Below are positions 35,480-42,614 of a DNA stretch of 64,000 nt, piece by piece (position 1 is the stretch's first letter; each line of letters opens with the position of its first letter). A program made the position numbers and the translations under genes. Origin of the DNA: Blastochloris tepida (GTDB lineage Bacteria > Pseudomonadota > Alphaproteobacteria > Rhizobiales > Xanthobacteraceae). The notes under the pieces were generated by a model. The model had not been told where the DNA came from. It saw only the letters and a program-made list of their open reading frames with translations, and ran no database searches. The stretch lies in NCBI RefSeq assembly GCF_003966715.1, contig NZ_AP018907.1, positions 2,344,001 through 2,408,000 of the forward strand, in the 5' to 3' direction.

Positions 35480-36241
35480 TCACTCCCCCAGCCGGCCGCC
35501 GAGCTTCTTCGCCGCGCCGGGCAGCCAGTCGGCCATCGCGCCGGTGGCGGTGATCGCGCTGGCGGCACCGCAATTGCGCCCGCCGTCGCCGGCGCTCCAG
35601 GCGATGATGCCGGCGAGCGCCGGCCGGCCGTTCTCGCTGGTCAGCGCAGCGCCGCCGGAATCGAGATCGCAGGCGCCGGCCGGCTTGCTGCCGGTGGGCG
35701 CGAGCTTCACCTGCGCGGTGACGTAGCGCAGCAGCACCGTGGTCGGCACCTGCCGCAGCACGCCGCCGCTGCGCGGATTGCCCTCTTCCGACAGGCCGAA
35801 GCCGGCGAGCGTGATCGGCGTGCCCACCGCCGGCAGGCCGGGCGCGCTTGAAAGCGCGATCGGCCGGAACTGCGCGGGCAGGGGGCTGCGGGTGCGCACC
35901 AGCGCCACGTCGGGCGAGGGCTTCCGCTGCTGATAGTGCGCGCGGGTCCAGGCCGGGTGGATCGCCGCGCCGTCGATCTCCACCACGGTCGGGGTGGCGC
36001 CGCCGCGCACCAGCACGGCGTAGGCGCCGGGCTGGTCGACGCAATGGCCGGCGGTGAGCACCAGATTGCGGCCGACCACCACGCCCGAGCAGGCGCCGTG
36101 GTTGGAGACGACCTCGACGAGGTGCGCCTTGAGCGCCGGATCGGCCGGCGCGCCACCGACGATGGCCTGCACCGGCATGACGGCTGCGGGCGTGATGAGG
36201 GCGGCCAGCGCCGCGCCGAGAGCAAGCTGTTTCGCGGTCAT
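35480..36241 (-). CDS. Secreted trypsin-like serine protease (S1 family)
   Basis: 253 aa. An N-terminal signal peptide (MTAKQLALGAALAALITPAA...VQA) is followed directly by IVGG, the usual mature N-terminus of activated S1 proteases. Triad: His in LTAGHCV, Asp in SPDVALV, Ser in CDLDSGGAAL; the last is a variant of GDSGGP with Leu and Ala at the flanking positions. Four Cys could form the two common disulphides. It is encoded opposite to the capsid genes, between g5 and g6, flanked by a family-B repeat on one side and a family-G repeat on the other. It is not a GTA maturation protease, since it carries an export signal; more likely an inserted passenger. Confidence 0.85.
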   Translation of the reverse strand: MTAKQLALGAALAALITPAAVMPVQAIVGGAPADPALKAHLVEVVSNHGACSGVVVGRNLVLTAGHCVDQPGAYAVLVRGGATPTVVEIDGAAIHPAWTRAHYQQRKPSPDVALVRTRSPLPAQFRPIALSSAPGLPAVGTPITLAGFGLSEEGNPRSGGVLRQVPTTVLLRYVTAQVKLAPTGSKPAGACDLDSGGAALTSENGRPALAGIIAWSAGDGGRNCGAASAITATGAMADWLPGAAKKLGGRLGE

Positions 36242-36298
36242 GTGTTGGTGTGGCGCGCTCCCGTCGCGAAGTCAAATGGCAGTGCGCAAGACGCGCTG

Positions 36299-36432
36299 TC
36301 GCCCCCGGCGAGCACCGCGAAAGCGGTGCGAGGGAAGGGGGCCCATGCACCAAGCCGCGGGCGGCTCTCACCCGCTTGCCGTCCTTGGGTTCCCTTCCCG
36401 AACGCCTTCGGCGTTCGCCGGGAACGACCGGT
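36299..36432. repeat. Dispersed repeat, family G
   Basis: CGCCCCCGGCGAGCACCGCG ... CGAGGGAAGGGGGCCCAT ... TTGGGTTCCCTTCCCGAACG ... CGTTCGCCGGGAACGAC. Lies 25 bp upstream of g6, between it and the opposite-strand S1 protease gene. Confidence 0.82.
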
Positions 36433-36456
36433 CATGTCCATCCTGGGATTCCTGAA

Positions 36457-37020
36457 ATGCCCCTGTCTCTTCTCACCCCGCCCGCGGCGGAGCCGGTGAC
36501 GCTTGCCGCGATGAAGACCTATCTGCGCGTCGAGCACGACGACGAGGACGAACTGATCTTGGGCCTCATCGCGGCGGCGCGGCGGGCGTGCGAGGCGGCG
36601 ACGCGCCGTGTCCTCATCGCCCAGGCCTGGCGGCTCACCCGCGCGCGCTGGCCGCGCGACGGCCAGATCGACGTGGCGCTGGCGCCGCTGATTTCGGTCG
36701 TCGCCGCGCGCATCCGCAACGCCGACGGCGGCGAGAGCGCGATCGATGCCGCTCGCTTCCGCGTGGTGGCGGGCGCCGCCCCCGGCCTCATTCTGGCGCG
36801 GCATCCGCTGCCCGCGCCGGCAGCCGGCGGCGCCATCGAGATCGACATCACGATCGGCTATGGCATGGAGGCCGCCGCGCTGCCGGCCGATCTGGTCGAG
36901 GCGGTGCGCCGTCTCGCCGCCCATTTCTACGACAGTCGCGGCCTGCCGGCGGATGGTGCCGCCGCGCTGCCGGCCGATGTGGCGGCGCTGCTCGCGCCCC
37001 ATCGCGTGGTGTCGCTGTGA
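36457..37020 (+). CDS. Head-tail connector protein (GTA g6)
   Basis: 187 aa from MPLSLLTPPAAEPVTLAAMK. The N-terminal motif TLAAMKTYLRVEHDDEDELILGLIAAARRACEAAT is the signature of the phage gp6-like connector family, and the C-terminal LVEAVRRLAAHFYDSRG is the typical helix. It forms the adaptor ring under the portal. The stop overlaps the GTG of g7. The residue order matches Hyphomicrobiales GTA g6. Confidence 0.92.
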   Translation: MPLSLLTPPAAEPVTLAAMKTYLRVEHDDEDELILGLIAAARRACEAATRRVLIAQAWRLTRARWPRDGQIDVALAPLISVVAARIRNADGGESAIDAARFRVVAGAAPGLILARHPLPAPAAGGAIEIDITIGYGMEAAALPADLVEAVRRLAAHFYDSRGLPADGAAALPADVAALLAPHRVVSL

Positions 37021-37331
37021 CCGCGGCGGCCGATCTTTCCACCCGCCTCGTCATCGAGGCGCCGCACGAGGTGCCGGACGGTGCGGGCGGCGTCACGCGC
37101 ACCTTCGTCGATGCCGGCCGGCTGTGGGCGAAGCTTGCGCCGCTGGCGATGGACGCGCGGGTGATTGCCGACAGCAGCCTCGGCGTGCTCACCCACCGTG
37201 CCACGGTGCGTGCGCGCGCGGAGCTTTCCACCGCGCATCGCCTGCGCCTCGGCGCGCGCCGCTTCCGCATCCGCGCCGTGCGCGACGCTGGCCGCTTCCT
37301 TGAGCTGTTGCTGGAAGAGGAGCGGGGGTGA
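37017..37331 (+). CDS. Head-tail adaptor/head closure protein (GTA g7)
   Basis: 104 aa from a GTG overlapping the g6 stop (37017-37020). RLVIEAPHEVPDGAGGVTRTFVDAGRLWAKLAPL and RATVRARAELSTAHRLRLGARRFRIRAVRD are typical of the phage_H_T_join/SPP1 gp16-like stopper family. Coupled to g6. A family-G repeat separates it from g8. Confidence 0.88.
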   Translation: MTAAADLSTRLVIEAPHEVPDGAGGVTRTFVDAGRLWAKLAPLAMDARVIADSSLGVLTHRATVRARAELSTAHRLRLGARRFRIRAVRDAGRFLELLLEEERG

Positions 37332-37346
37332 TCGCCGATGCGCGGT

Positions 37347-37473
37347 CGCCCCCGGCGAGCACCGCGAGAGCGGTGCGAGGGAAGGGGGCCCATCGGTTGC
37401 GCCGACGCCGAAGACCGAAGGCGTTTCGTCCTGGGTTCCCTTCCCTCGCATGGCTTCGCCATGCTCGCCGGGA
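37347..37473. repeat. Dispersed repeat, family G
   Basis: CGCCCCCGGCGAGCACCGCG ... AGCGGTGCGAGGGAAGGGGG ... TGGGTTCCCTTCCCTCGCAT ... GCTCGCCGGGAACGAC; inserted between g7 and g8. Confidence 0.82.
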
Positions 37474-37525
37474 ACGACGGCGTCGTGCCTGCCCGCCTGT
37501 GCTCGCATGTATTCAAGGAGCCCCC

Positions 37526-37930
37526 ATGTCCGCCGCTGTCGCATTGCGCGCCGCGATCTTCGCCGCGCTCGCCAATGATGCCGCGCTCGCCGCCGTGCTG
37601 GGCGGCGCCAAGATTCATGACGAGCCGCCGAGGACGCTCGACTTTCCCTTCGTCACGCTGGGCGAGGCGGAGATGCGCGACGCCGCGACCATGACGGAAG
37701 GCGGCGAGGAGACCACGCTGACGCTACACGTCCATTCGCGCCAGGGCGGCCACCGCGAGGCGCACGCCGTGGTCGGCGCGGTGATGGAGGCGCTGATCGA
37801 CGCGCCGCTGCCGCTCGCCGGCCATCATCTGGCGAATCTGCGCGTCGCCACCGCCGATGTGCGCCGCGGCGAGGACGGTCGCACCTATCACGGCCGCATC
37901 CGCCTGCGCGCGGTGACCGAGCCGGCGTGA
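37526..37930 (+). CDS. DUF3168 tail-terminator-like protein (GTA g8)
   Basis: 134 aa, start fixed by AAGGAG 5 bp upstream of ATG 37526. ALRAAIFAALANDAALAAVLGGAKIHDEPPRTLDFPFVTLGE and TLTLHVHSRQGGHREAHAVVGAVMEAL are the DUF3168 signature. The family caps the tail at the head side. Its stop overlaps the frame leading into g9 and a GGGGAG ribosome site lies just after it. Confidence 0.9.
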   Translation: MSAAVALRAAIFAALANDAALAAVLGGAKIHDEPPRTLDFPFVTLGEAEMRDAATMTEGGEETTLTLHVHSRQGGHREAHAVVGAVMEALIDAPLPLAGHHLANLRVATADVRRGEDGRTYHGRIRLRAVTEPA

Positions 37931-37947
37931 TTTCAGGGGAGACGACG

Positions 37948-38355
37948 ATGCCCGCCCAGAAAGGCAAGGATCTGCTGCTCAAGGTGAACGATGGCGGAAG
38001 CTTCGTCACCGTCGCCGGCCTGCGCACCAACCGCTTTGCGCTCAACGCCCAGACCATCGACGTCACCCACGCCGAGAGTGCCGGCCGCTGGCGCGAGCTG
38101 CTGTCGGGCGCGGGCGTGCGCAAGGCCAGCGTCGCCGGCTCCGGCATCTTCAAGGATGCCGCGTCGGATGCGCGCCTGCGCCAGCTCGCCTTCGACGGCG
38201 AGGTCGCGAGCTTCCAGCTCGTGGTGCCGGATTTCGGCGTCATCGAGGGACCGTTCCAGATCACCGCGCTGGAATATGCCGGCCGCTTCGACGGCGAGGT
38301 GACGCACGACATTGCGCTGGAATCGGCCGGCGCGCTGAGCTTCACCGCGCTGTGA
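37948..38355 (+). CDS. Major tail protein (GTA g9, TP901-1 family)
   Basis: 135 aa from MPAQKGKDLLLKVNDGG, preceded by GGGGAG. FVTVAGLRTNRFALNAQTIDVTHAESAGRWRELLSGAGVRKASVAGSGIFKD is diagnostic of the TP901-1/GTA tail tube protein, ending DIALESAGALSFTAL. It builds the tail tube. Last gene of the plus-strand block; the expected next gene g10 is on the minus strand beyond the other IS copy, because of the inversion. A family-A palindrome starts 6 bp after its stop. Confidence 0.93.
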   Translation: MPAQKGKDLLLKVNDGGSFVTVAGLRTNRFALNAQTIDVTHAESAGRWRELLSGAGVRKASVAGSGIFKDAASDARLRQLAFDGEVASFQLVVPDFGVIEGPFQITALEYAGRFDGEVTHDIALESAGALSFTAL

Positions 38356-38360
38356 CTCTG

Positions 38361-38434
38361 TCATCCCGGACGGCGCGCAGCGCCGAACCGGGATCGTCCT
38401 CCGAAAAGGCACTTCATCCTGAACACGATCCCGG
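38361..38434. repeat. REP-like palindrome, family A, interrupted by IS copy 3
   Basis: Full arm 1 (GTCATCCCGGACGGCGCGCA ... CCGGGATCGTC), linker GAAAAGGCACTTCATCCT, then the first half of arm 2 (GAACACGATCCCGG), where IS copy 3 begins. The matching second half of arm 2 is found not on the other side of copy 3 but beside copy 2 at 32820-32850. Confidence 0.82.
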
Positions 38435-38436
38435 GT

Positions 38437-38615
38437 TGGAACGGCGAACTGTGCTTTGATGGGTGCACCGGCTCGGGGTGGCCACCCCGAGCCGGTGCGG
38501 GCGGCACGCCGTATCCCGGGTGAGCCTTCGAGGCCGTCGCGAGCAGAAGCGGCCGTCCGTCCCAAGCCAACCCGAACAGTTGCACGGGGCTTTTGACCCC
38601 GCTTCCAAGCCTGGG
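38437..38615 (+). ncRNA. Putative IS110 bridge RNA, with target and donor guide segments
   Basis: Non-coding left end of the element. A perfect 32-bp palindrome is at 38466-38497. Two loops follow. Loop 1: ATCCCGGGT at 38513-38521 equals the left target half including core GT; TCGCGAG at 38537-38543 is the complement of CTCGCGA, the right target half with core CT; GCC-TTCGA-GGC between them can pair. Loop 2: ACAGTTGC at 38576-38583 equals the element's right end; TTCCAAGC at 38603-38610 is the complement of GCTTGGAA, core plus left end; GGGG/CCCC between them can pair. This order (target guides, then donor guides, upstream of the recombinase) is that of IS621-type bridge RNAs. RNA ends are not determined. 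Confidence 0.68.
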
Positions 38616-39584
38616 ATGCTTGCCATGCTGCCACACCCGACGCCGTTTGCCACCCACCTTGTGGGCATCGATGTCTCCAAGGACTGGCTCGACATCGCCT
38701 TCGACGACACCAAGGTCGAGCGCGTCGATAACACCCCCGCGGCTCTCCAGCGCTTGGCCAGGCGCCTGGTGAAGGCCGGGCTCACCACCGCCGGCCTGGA
38801 GCCGACCGGCGGCTATGAACGCCTGGCGGTCGCGGTGCTGCGCGAGGCCGGCCTCACCGTGCTGCAGGTCGACAGCTGGCGCTGCCGCCAGTTCGCCAAG
38901 GCCTGCGGCCAGCGCGCCAAGAGCGATCCGCTCGACGCCCGCATCATCCGCGCCTTCATGCTGCATCACCCCTGCCGGCCGTTCCCGGAGCCCTCGCAAG
39001 CGCAGAGCGACCTGACCGCCTGGGTGCGCGAAATCACCCGCGCCGAGGCCGACATCCGCCGCCTCGAGAACCGCAAGGCCCACCCCACCCTGGCGGCCAT
39101 CACCGCCCGGCTCGATGCCGAAATCGCCGCCCTGCGCGAGACCGTCGCCGCGGCCGAACAGGCCATCGAGGCGTTGATCGCCGCCGATCCGGCGATGGAC
39201 GCCAAGGCCAAGATCATCACCTCGGTGCCGGGGATCGCCAACAAGACGGCCCGCGTCCTGCTCGCAGAAGCTCCCGAACTCGGCCAGTTCAGCCCCCGCC
39301 AAGCCGGTGCCATCGGCGGCTGCGCACCCTATCGCAACGACAGCGGCAAAGCGCGGCGGCCGGCCCATATCGAGGCCGGACGCCGCGCGCTCAAGCGCGC
39401 CTGCTATCTCGCCGCCTTCGCCGCCATCCACTGGAACCCGTGGGCCAAACAGCTCTACGCCGACCTCAAAGCCCGCGGAAAACCCGCCAAGGTCGCCCTC
39501 ATCGCCATCGCCAGAAAGCTCCTGACCATCCTCAACGCCATGATTCGAGACAACAAACCCTGGCGAGACCCCAAAACCGCATGA
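38616..39584 (+). CDS. IS110-family transposase (copy 3)
   Basis: 322 aa, MLAMLPHPTPFATHLVGIDV. Same catalytic residues as copy 1. It differs from the other copies by GQFSPRQAG in place of GRFTPRQAG, so the copies have begun to diverge. The start codon lies 6 bp after the last putative guide segment of the bridge RNA. Confidence 0.93.
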   Translation: MLAMLPHPTPFATHLVGIDVSKDWLDIAFDDTKVERVDNTPAALQRLARRLVKAGLTTAGLEPTGGYERLAVAVLREAGLTVLQVDSWRCRQFAKACGQRAKSDPLDARIIRAFMLHHPCRPFPEPSQAQSDLTAWVREITRAEADIRRLENRKAHPTLAAITARLDAEIAALRETVAAAEQAIEALIAADPAMDAKAKIITSVPGIANKTARVLLAEAPELGQFSPRQAGAIGGCAPYRNDSGKARRPAHIEAGRRALKRACYLAAFAAIHWNPWAKQLYADLKARGKPAKVALIAIARKLLTILNAMIRDNKPWRDPKTA

Positions 39585-39592
39585 CAGTTGCT

Positions 39593-39710
39593 CGCGTTGC
39601 TCGCCCGGGACGACGAAAACCCGCAGGGCGCAAAGGCGAAGCGTCTTGCGCCGATCACGACGCAGGGCCGGCAACGCAATGGCGGATTACGCTTCGCCAA
39701 TCCGCCTAGC
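39593..39710. repeat. Half family-A arm plus diverged family-B repeat
   Basis: CGCGTTGCTCGCCCGGGACG (arm half cut by IS copy 3), then AGGGCGCAAAGGCGAAGCG ... GCGGATTACGCTTCGCCAAT, a degenerate family-B inverted repeat. It ends a few bases from the terminase stop codon. This is the point where portal and protease genes would be expected. Confidence 0.7.
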
Positions 39711-39715
39711 CTCGC

Positions 39716-41086
39716 TCACACCCGCCGCACCCTTGGCTGGGTGTCGGGCTCGGTGAGGCTGGTGAGCGCCCACACCAGCGCGTCGAGGCGGTCGGGCGAG
39801 CGGCCATCCGACAGGCCGTCATGGGCGAAGTCGGCCATCTCGTCCTCAAGCGCCGGGAAGGCGCCGGCGTGCGCCACTTTGCCCTGCTCGTAGAGCTGGG
39901 CGATCGGCTCGGCGCGCAACCATTTGCCGCGGCGGGCGTGGACGAGGCGCACCGGCACCGATGAATCCGCATCCGCGAACACGCTGCGCACCATCTCGCC
40001 GCCCTGGTTGGCCTCGGCGATCAGCGCATCGGCTTCGAGCCGATGATAGAGCGCGAGCGCCCGCGCCGCCCATTGCGCCGGGCGCAGGCCGCGCGCGGTG
40101 TCGTCGGCGAGCACGCAGAGCCGGCCGTCCTCGGTGCGCCCCGCCGCGACGATGCCGCAGGCGTCCGAGGTGCGGTGGGCGGAGGCCGGCGGATCGACCG
40201 CCACGACGATGCGGGCCAGCGGCGGCGGCACGGCGATGCGGCAGCGCTCGATCAGGTCGCGCGGAAACAGCGTGCCGGCGCGGTCCTCGATCAGCTCGCC
40301 CATCAGCTCCTGGCGGCCGAGCCGCGTGCCGCGATAACGGCCGACGATGGCATCGAGAAAGCCCGGCGCGAGGTTCAGCGCGTTCTCGGCGGTGGTCATG
40401 CGCGCCACCGCCACGCGCGGGTCGGCGACCAGCCGGCGCACGATCGGCACGGCGCGCGGCGTGGTGGTGACCACCTGGCGCGGCGCCTCGCCCAGACGAA
40501 GTGCGAACTGCAGCATGTCGAACGCCTCCTCGGCGCGGCTCCATTTGGCGATCTCGTCGCACCAGGCGGCGGCGAACTGCGGGCCGCGCAACTGCTCGGG
40601 ATCGTCGGCGGAAAAGGTCTGCGCCACCGCGCCGTTCGGCCATTCCAGGCGGCGGCGCGAGGGCAGCCAGCGCGGCCGCTCGAAGCGGGCATGGATGCGC
40701 AGCAGGCCGGAGACGCCCTCCACCATCACCTCGCGCACGTCGGCCGCCGTCTCGCCGACCAGCGCGATCGGCGAGGTCGGCGCGCGCGCGGCCGGCGGGC
40801 GGCCCAGCGCCAGCGCCCGCACCCATTCGGCGCCGGCCCGGGTCTTGCCCGAGCCGCGCCCGCCCAGCATCAGCCAGATCGTCCACGGTGCGCCATCGGC
40901 GGCGGCCGCGGGCGGCCACTGCGCCGGGCGCGCCCAGGAGCGCCATTCGTGCAGGAAGTCGTCGAGCTGGTCATCCGTCAGGCGGGCCAGGAACTCCCCC
41001 TCCCGGCCGCTCGCCTTCCAGCTCCGCCAGACGGCGCGCCAGCTCGGTCCGCAGCCCGGAATAGTCGCGAGGCAGGGTTCGGTCAT
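39716..41086 (-). CDS. Terminase large subunit (GTA g2)
   Basis: About 456 aa from MTEPCLATIPGC; the exact start is uncertain because the 5' end overlaps g1. ATPase: Walker A GGRGSGKTRAGAEWV, Walker B-like FAAAWCDEIAKW and coupling motif VVTTTPRAVP. Nuclease domain: VVAVDPPASAHRTSDACGIV and the C-terminal DRLDALVWALTSL, as in TIGR01547/DNA packaging proteins of GTAs. It packages DNA headful-wise through the portal. On its strand the next gene should be portal; instead the diverged repeat and IS copy 3 follow. Confidence 0.93.
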   Translation of the reverse strand: MTEPCLATIPGCGPSWRAVWRSWKASGREGEFLARLTDDQLDDFLHEWRSWARPAQWPPAAAADGAPWTIWLMLGGRGSGKTRAGAEWVRALALGRPPAARAPTSPIALVGETAADVREVMVEGVSGLLRIHARFERPRWLPSRRRLEWPNGAVAQTFSADDPEQLRGPQFAAAWCDEIAKWSRAEEAFDMLQFALRLGEAPRQVVTTTPRAVPIVRRLVADPRVAVARMTTAENALNLAPGFLDAIVGRYRGTRLGRQELMGELIEDRAGTLFPRDLIERCRIAVPPPLARIVVAVDPPASAHRTSDACGIVAAGRTEDGRLCVLADDTARGLRPAQWAARALALYHRLEADALIAEANQGGEMVRSVFADADSSVPVRLVHARRGKWLRAEPIAQLYEQGKVAHAGAFPALEDEMADFAHDGLSDGRSPDRLDALVWALTSLTEPDTQPRVRRV

Positions 41087-41540
41087 CGGAGTCTTCAGCC
41101 GGCGTCTGGGCCGGCGTTCGCACGGCCTTCCTGTCGAGCGCGGTGAGGCGCTCGATGGTGCGGGCGAGCACGGCAAGGGTGCGCGCCTCGCGCTCGGGCA
41201 CGAGGTCGGCGCTTCTGGTGGCGAGGCGGTCGGCGGCGGCAGCGACCTGCTCCTCGCAGGTGGCGAGCAGCTTGGTCACCATCGCCTCGCGCTCGCGGCA
41301 GGTGGCAAGCCCGGTGCAGGCGAAGCCGCGGTGGCGGCCGGGGCCGGCCTCGCCGCTGCGGCCGAGCCCGACCGGGCCGCGCCGCCGCTGCCAACCTTGG
41401 GCGATGGCGAGCTGGTTGAGCCGCCACAGCGACAGGCCGGCACCGGCGGCCAGAGCGGGCAGAGCCGGACCGCGGCGGTCCTCATAGAGGACGCGCAGGC
41501 GTTCGAGCTCCTCCGGCGCGGGCGGCGCGGACGAGACCAT
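40971..41540 (-). CDS. Terminase small subunit-like protein (GTA g1)
   Basis: 189 aa, MVSSAPPAPEELERLRVLYE. The N-terminal third looks like a helix-turn-helix (LPALAAGAGLSLWRLNQLAIAQGW), the centre is helical (REREAMVTKLLATCEEQVAAAADRLA) and the C-terminal tail is Gly/Pro-rich. Its position directly upstream of and overlapping the large terminase matches GTA g1. It would recruit DNA to the large subunit. Confidence 0.78.
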   Translation of the reverse strand: MVSSAPPAPEELERLRVLYEDRRGPALPALAAGAGLSLWRLNQLAIAQGWQRRRGPVGLGRSGEAGPGRHRGFACTGLATCREREAMVTKLLATCEEQVAAAADRLATRSADLVPEREARTLAVLARTIERLTALDRKAVRTPAQTPAEDSDDRTLPRDYSGLRTELARRLAELEGERPGGGVPGPPDG

Positions 41541-42299
41541 GGCAGAACCGGTTGTGCGTGAAATGAGGGCGGTGTTTGGGGGCCTCCCCCGGGCAGGACG
41601 GCCGGGGCGGGGACACCATCCACCGCACCCGGCCGTCTCCTTCCGAGGAGAGGAAGGCCCGAAGAGGCGAGGCTATCCCGGTTGATGAGGGCGCTGGCTG
41701 AGGACGCACCCGGGATAGCCTTCGGCTGCTCCGTAAGGAGCCCCGCCGCGCGCGGGGGAGCACGGCGGGGGCTCTTGGCGGGCGGTTTCACCCACCGAAG
41801 CGGCGGCGCCAAGCCGAGGGGCGTATGGCGGCGCCAACCGCACTTGCGGAGCGTGCTGACCTTGTACCCCAGCAGCGCGCGGCTGTCAAGGACTAAATGC
41901 CAATCCTGGGAAAAAAGGCTGCGACAGGCGGTCGCATCCCTGGTATAAAAGTACCCCGCCGAACACCCTTTCGGGGGAAATCGGCGCTGCTGCGGCCCTT
42001 CCTGCGGCGTTTTGCCCCGCAGCATTCGCGGTTTTTCCGGGGTGGTCCGCCGCCCCGCGCGCCGGGGACTCGCACCCCGCCTGCGCCGCCCAGCGGAACG
42101 GCGAGCGCGCAAGCTCGACCGCTGGGCGCCGCAGCTTCCCGCAGTGCGAACGGCCGCTTCTCAACCACAGCGCGCAGCGTCGCGCCGAAAGCCTGGCCGG
42201 CCGCCGGCCGGCAGGGTGATATTACCTTCGGCCGGCAGGGATTATCTTCGGCATTTCAGCGCATTTCCGGTCATCGTCCGGCGGTGCGCGGCTTGTCCG
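41541..42299. other. Gene-free, strongly structured leader upstream of g1
   Basis: About 760 bp without a credible gene. It contains GGCTATCCCGG ... CCGGGATAGCC (11-bp perfect stem, 41671-41723 region), GGAGCCCCGCCG ... CGGCGGGGGCTC (stem near 41737-41775), CTTCCGAGGAGAGGAAGG, and a direct repeat of CGGCCGGCAGGG (about 42207 and 42230) followed by ATTATCTTCGGC. It may hold the GTA promoter and leader RNA, or a non-coding RNA I cannot name. Long frames across it have no protein character. Confidence 0.5.
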
Positions 42300-42530
42300 G
42301 ATGACGATCCCGACTCGGCGCTGCGCGCCGTCCGGGATGACAAGGCTCGGGAGAGATCGTCGTCCCGGGCAAGCACCGAAGGTGCGGGACCCGGGACCGT
42401 CTGCCGTCATGTCGTCGCCCCGGGCGAGCGGCTTTGGCCGTGAGACCAGGGACCGTTTTCAGGAAGGGGCGCTTTATCCGGAGGACGATCCCGGCTCGGC
42501 GCTGCGCGCCGTCCGGGATGACAAAACACG
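42300..42530. repeat. Cluster of family-A palindromes
   Basis: Four arms in a row: GATCCCGACTCGGCGCTGCG, CGTCCCGGGCAAGCACCGAA, CGCCCCGGGCGAGCGGCTTT and GATCCCGGCTCGGCGCTGCG, with one GGAAGGGGCGC linker. Several potential IS110 targets (GATCCCG[G/A]CTCGGCG) remain unoccupied here. Confidence 0.8.
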
Positions 42531-42614
42531 GAGAGACCGATCCCGCCGCCGCGCATAATCCCGGCGCATTCGCCGGCCACCAACATCGCCGCACCCACCG
42601 CCAGCCCCCCGCGC

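Larger units (their letters stand above)
38435..39592 (+). mobile_element. IS110-family insertion sequence, copy 3 (inverted relative to the others)
   Basis: Plus-strand copy: GATCCCGG-GT|TGGAACGG at 38428-38444, ending CATGACAGTTG|CT at 39590-39592. It is the only copy in this orientation and forms an inverted pair with copy 2, 4.4 kb apart, bracketing capsid-g9. The right flank (CTCGCGTTGCTCGCCCGGG) matches the arm-1 half beside copy 4. Confidence 0.93.

Noticed and set aside
35480..36241. S1 protease as the missing GTA prohead protease
   Set aside because: It has a signal peptide and IVGG mature start, lies on the opposite strand and belongs to the trypsin family, not the S78/U35 prohead proteases.
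38466..38497. The 32-bp perfect palindrome as an intrinsic terminator
   Set aside because: No U-tract follows, and it lies inside the element's non-coding left end in all four copies; more likely part of the bridge RNA or of recombinase binding.
17728..41540. Integrative prophage with attL/attR at the edges
   Set aside because: No integrase, repressor or replication gene and no tRNA-type att duplication; gene content and order follow a gene transfer agent. The repeated edges are IS110 copies.
41541..42299. tRNA, tmRNA, SRP RNA or RNase P RNA in the structured region
   Set aside because: None of the conserved core motifs of these RNAs could be found on either strand; no tRNA was recognised elsewhere in the window either.
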